The translations under genes and the position numbers were made by a program. Positions 4,083 to 5,182 of a stretch of 5,182 bases of DNA are shown here, one piece after another (position 1 is the first letter of the stretch; each line of letters begins with the position of its first letter). The stretch is taken from NCBI GenBank assembly GCA_030705665.1, contig JAUZQA010000322.1:1-5182 (forward strand), in the 5' to 3' direction. The stretch is from Bacillota bacterium (lineage in GTDB: Bacteria; Bacillota; Bacilli; Bacillales_B; DSM-18226). The notes below the pieces were generated by a model that worked only from the letters and a program-made list of their open reading frames with translations, did no database searches and had not been told where the DNA came from.

Positions 4083-4799
4083 ATGATGAAAGTAGAAATT
4101 TGGTCTGATTTTGTTTGCCCATTTTGTTATCTCGGCAAACGTCAATTTGAAATAGGGTTAGTACAGTTTAAACACAAAGAAGAGGTAGAAGTCATATTTC
4201 GTAATTTTCAATTAGATCCATATGCAAAAAAAAATACAGGAATGGATATCCATCAAGTATTATCATCCAAGCATGGTATCCCATATGAAAAAGCAAAAGC
4301 ATTGAATAATCAAATTATACAGAAAGCGAAAACGGTTGGGTTAGATTATCAATTTGATACGATGATTCCTACGAATTCATATGATGCGCTTCGCCTTTCT
4401 TATTATGCAAAAGAGAATGGGAAGATGAAGGAGTTTATGGAGTGTATTATGAAAGCTCACTTCACGGATTCACTAGATATCGGTGACTATGCAACACTTG
4501 CTCAACTTACAAGTGAGATTGGTCTGGATGCCAACCAAGCTTTGGATGTTTTAGCAAATGATAAATATAACGAAAATATTGCAGCTGATAGAGCCGAGGG
4601 ATTAAAAATTGGGATTCAAGGCGTGCCCTTTTTCGTAGTGAATGACAAATATGCTATCTCCGGAGCGCAACCTAGCCAAGTATTTTTAGAAACATTACAA
4701 AGGGTTTGGAAAGAAGATTACGCGAATGCTAAGGTTGAAGAGAATAAATTAGAGCCGACGCTCGATGATTATTGTTTAGATGGAACATGCAAATCTTAA
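4083..4799 (+). CDS. DsbA-family (FrnE-like) dithiol oxidoreductase
   Basis: The 238-residue product belongs to the DsbA/2-hydroxychromene isomerase superfamily, FrnE branch. The first strand leads into the redox motif C12-P-F-C15 (WSDFVCPFCYLG). A helical insertion follows (about 55-165), then the cis-proline loop GVPFFVV (180-186) of the thioredoxin fold. A second cysteine pair, C231-LDGT-C236, gives the CX4C motif described for FrnE of Deinococcus radiodurans. C121 is also present. There is no signal peptide or membrane segment, so it should act in the cytoplasm, probably as a disulfide oxidase, isomerase or reductase under thiol stress. GGGG lies 5 bases before the first ATG and 8 before the second (4086), so the start may be one codon later. 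It follows azoR on the same strand and shares its leader sequence, so the two are probably co-regulated. Confidence 0.92.
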   Translation: MMKVEIWSDFVCPFCYLGKRQFEIGLVQFKHKEEVEVIFRNFQLDPYAKKNTGMDIHQVLSSKHGIPYEKAKALNNQIIQKAKTVGLDYQFDTMIPTNSYDALRLSYYAKENGKMKEFMECIMKAHFTDSLDIGDYATLAQLTSEIGLDANQALDVLANDKYNENIAADRAEGLKIGIQGVPFFVVNDKYAISGAQPSQVFLETLQRVWKEDYANAKVEENKLEPTLDDYCLDGTCKS

Positions 4800-4806
4800 T
4801 AAATAT

Positions 4807-5028
4807 TCAAAAAATGGATACAGAAATCTCAAAAGAATAATATTGTATTTTAACTCTCAGGTATTGTTGTTCTAATTCTTGAAGTGGTGCCACCATCATT
4901 TTGAAATATTTGTATCCTATCCTGATTTTAAGAAGGAAATGGACTGTTTTTGAGTACGTTAAGGACTTTTCAAAAAGGTTTTTGATTTGTTTAGATGGAA
5001 CTTTATTTTTGGGGAATAAGTTTCGGAA
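4807..5028 (-). pseudogene. Unrecognised 73-codon open frame, possible gene remnant
   Basis: On the minus strand, 73 codons stay open between TAG (5029-5031) and TGA (4807-4809). The first ATG comes only at codon 44 (4899), without a ribosome site, followed by MMVAPLQELEQQYLRVKIQ. The stretch looks moderately protein-like, but A+T-rich DNA can give such frames by chance, and a shorter frame is open on the opposite strand. I recognise no family. Otherwise 4800-5114 holds no gene or clear signal apart from a short A+T palindrome at 4970-4985. Confidence 0.15.
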
Positions 5029-5114
5029 CTAAAAAATAGCGATTTTCGGTACACTATAAACTAGGGGTAGCGTCAGGAAATGCAGATTAATAACCTTAAG
5101 GAAAATTCAATATT

Positions 5115-5160
5115 AAAAAAGCCTTGTTTCTCAGCATTAAATGAGAAATTAGGCTTTTTT
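5115..5160. terminator. Strong bidirectional rho-independent terminator
   Basis: AAAAAAGCCT pairs with AGGCTTTTTT (10 bp). The stem continues past one T-T mismatch and a G-T wobble into TTTCTCA/TGAGAAA (7 bp) around the loop GCATTAAA. The A-run on one side and T-run on the other make it work in both directions. It is the first clear terminator after frnE (316 bases past its stop), and may also serve a minus-strand gene beyond the right edge. Confidence 0.85.
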
Positions 5161-5182
5161 CATTGCTCAATTAAATGGCCCG

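Noticed and set aside
3250..4816. 13-base direct match TATTCAAAAAATG at 3250-3262 and 4804-4816, bracketing azoR-frnE
   Set aside because: Short and A-rich, so chance similarity is likely; it was not counted as evidence for an insertion boundary.
4881..5029. Plus-strand open frame opposite the 4807-5028 remnant
   Set aside because: Shorter than the minus-strand frame, with no start codon signal and no recognisable sequence.

Overview
The window looks like chromosomal DNA from a low-G+C Gram-positive bacterium of the Bacillaceae type. The grounds are strong purine-rich ribosome sites (GAGGAG, AAGGAG, AAAGGGG), A+T-rich intergenic DNA, and a two-component AzoR-type azoreductase and FrnE-type DsbA protein with Bacillus-like sequences. 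No species can be named from this sequence alone. No tRNA, rRNA, CRISPR array or intact transposase gene was seen.

Layout. Bases 1-202 hold a 5'-broken, cysteine-rich reading frame that runs off the left edge on the minus strand. It is followed by a REP-like hairpin (208-238) and a strong terminator (265-303). Bases 417-1960 hold two minus-strand genes, an ArsR-family repressor and, downstream of it, an Old Yellow Enzyme (OYE) flavoprotein. The OYE gene has its own likely promoter, with an inverted repeat around the -10 box. This pair is visibly richer in G+C than the rest and is flanked by imperfect inverted 20-base repeats (392-411 and 2008-2027), so it may be an inserted cassette. Bases 1961-2403 are non-coding but full of structure: three hairpins laid end to end (2129-2203), then a terminator-like hairpin (2292-2314).

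Bases 2404-2991 encode a TetR-family regulator on the minus strand, probably starting at TTG. It is divergent from two plus-strand genes: an FMN azoreductase (3310-3930) and a FrnE-like dithiol oxidoreductase (4083-4799). The divergent gap contains a consensus TATAAT box for tetR and three palindromes that could be operators. The azoreductase and frnE genes carry nearly identical 30-base leaders just before their starts. Between them lies a tiny ORF or hairpin that may be a gene remnant. Bases 4800-5114 have no convincing gene, only a 73-codon minus-strand open frame, and the window closes with a strong bidirectional terminator (5115-5160).

Functional reading (inference). Two separately regulated modules sit side by side and both are predicted to deal with electrophile, quinone, azo or thiol stress. 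OYE reduces activated alkenes, AzoR reduces azo compounds and quinones with two electrons, and FrnE handles protein dithiols. Each module has its own cysteine-containing one-component regulator. The individual families are known; the regulatory architecture and the flanking repeats are the parts most worth checking.
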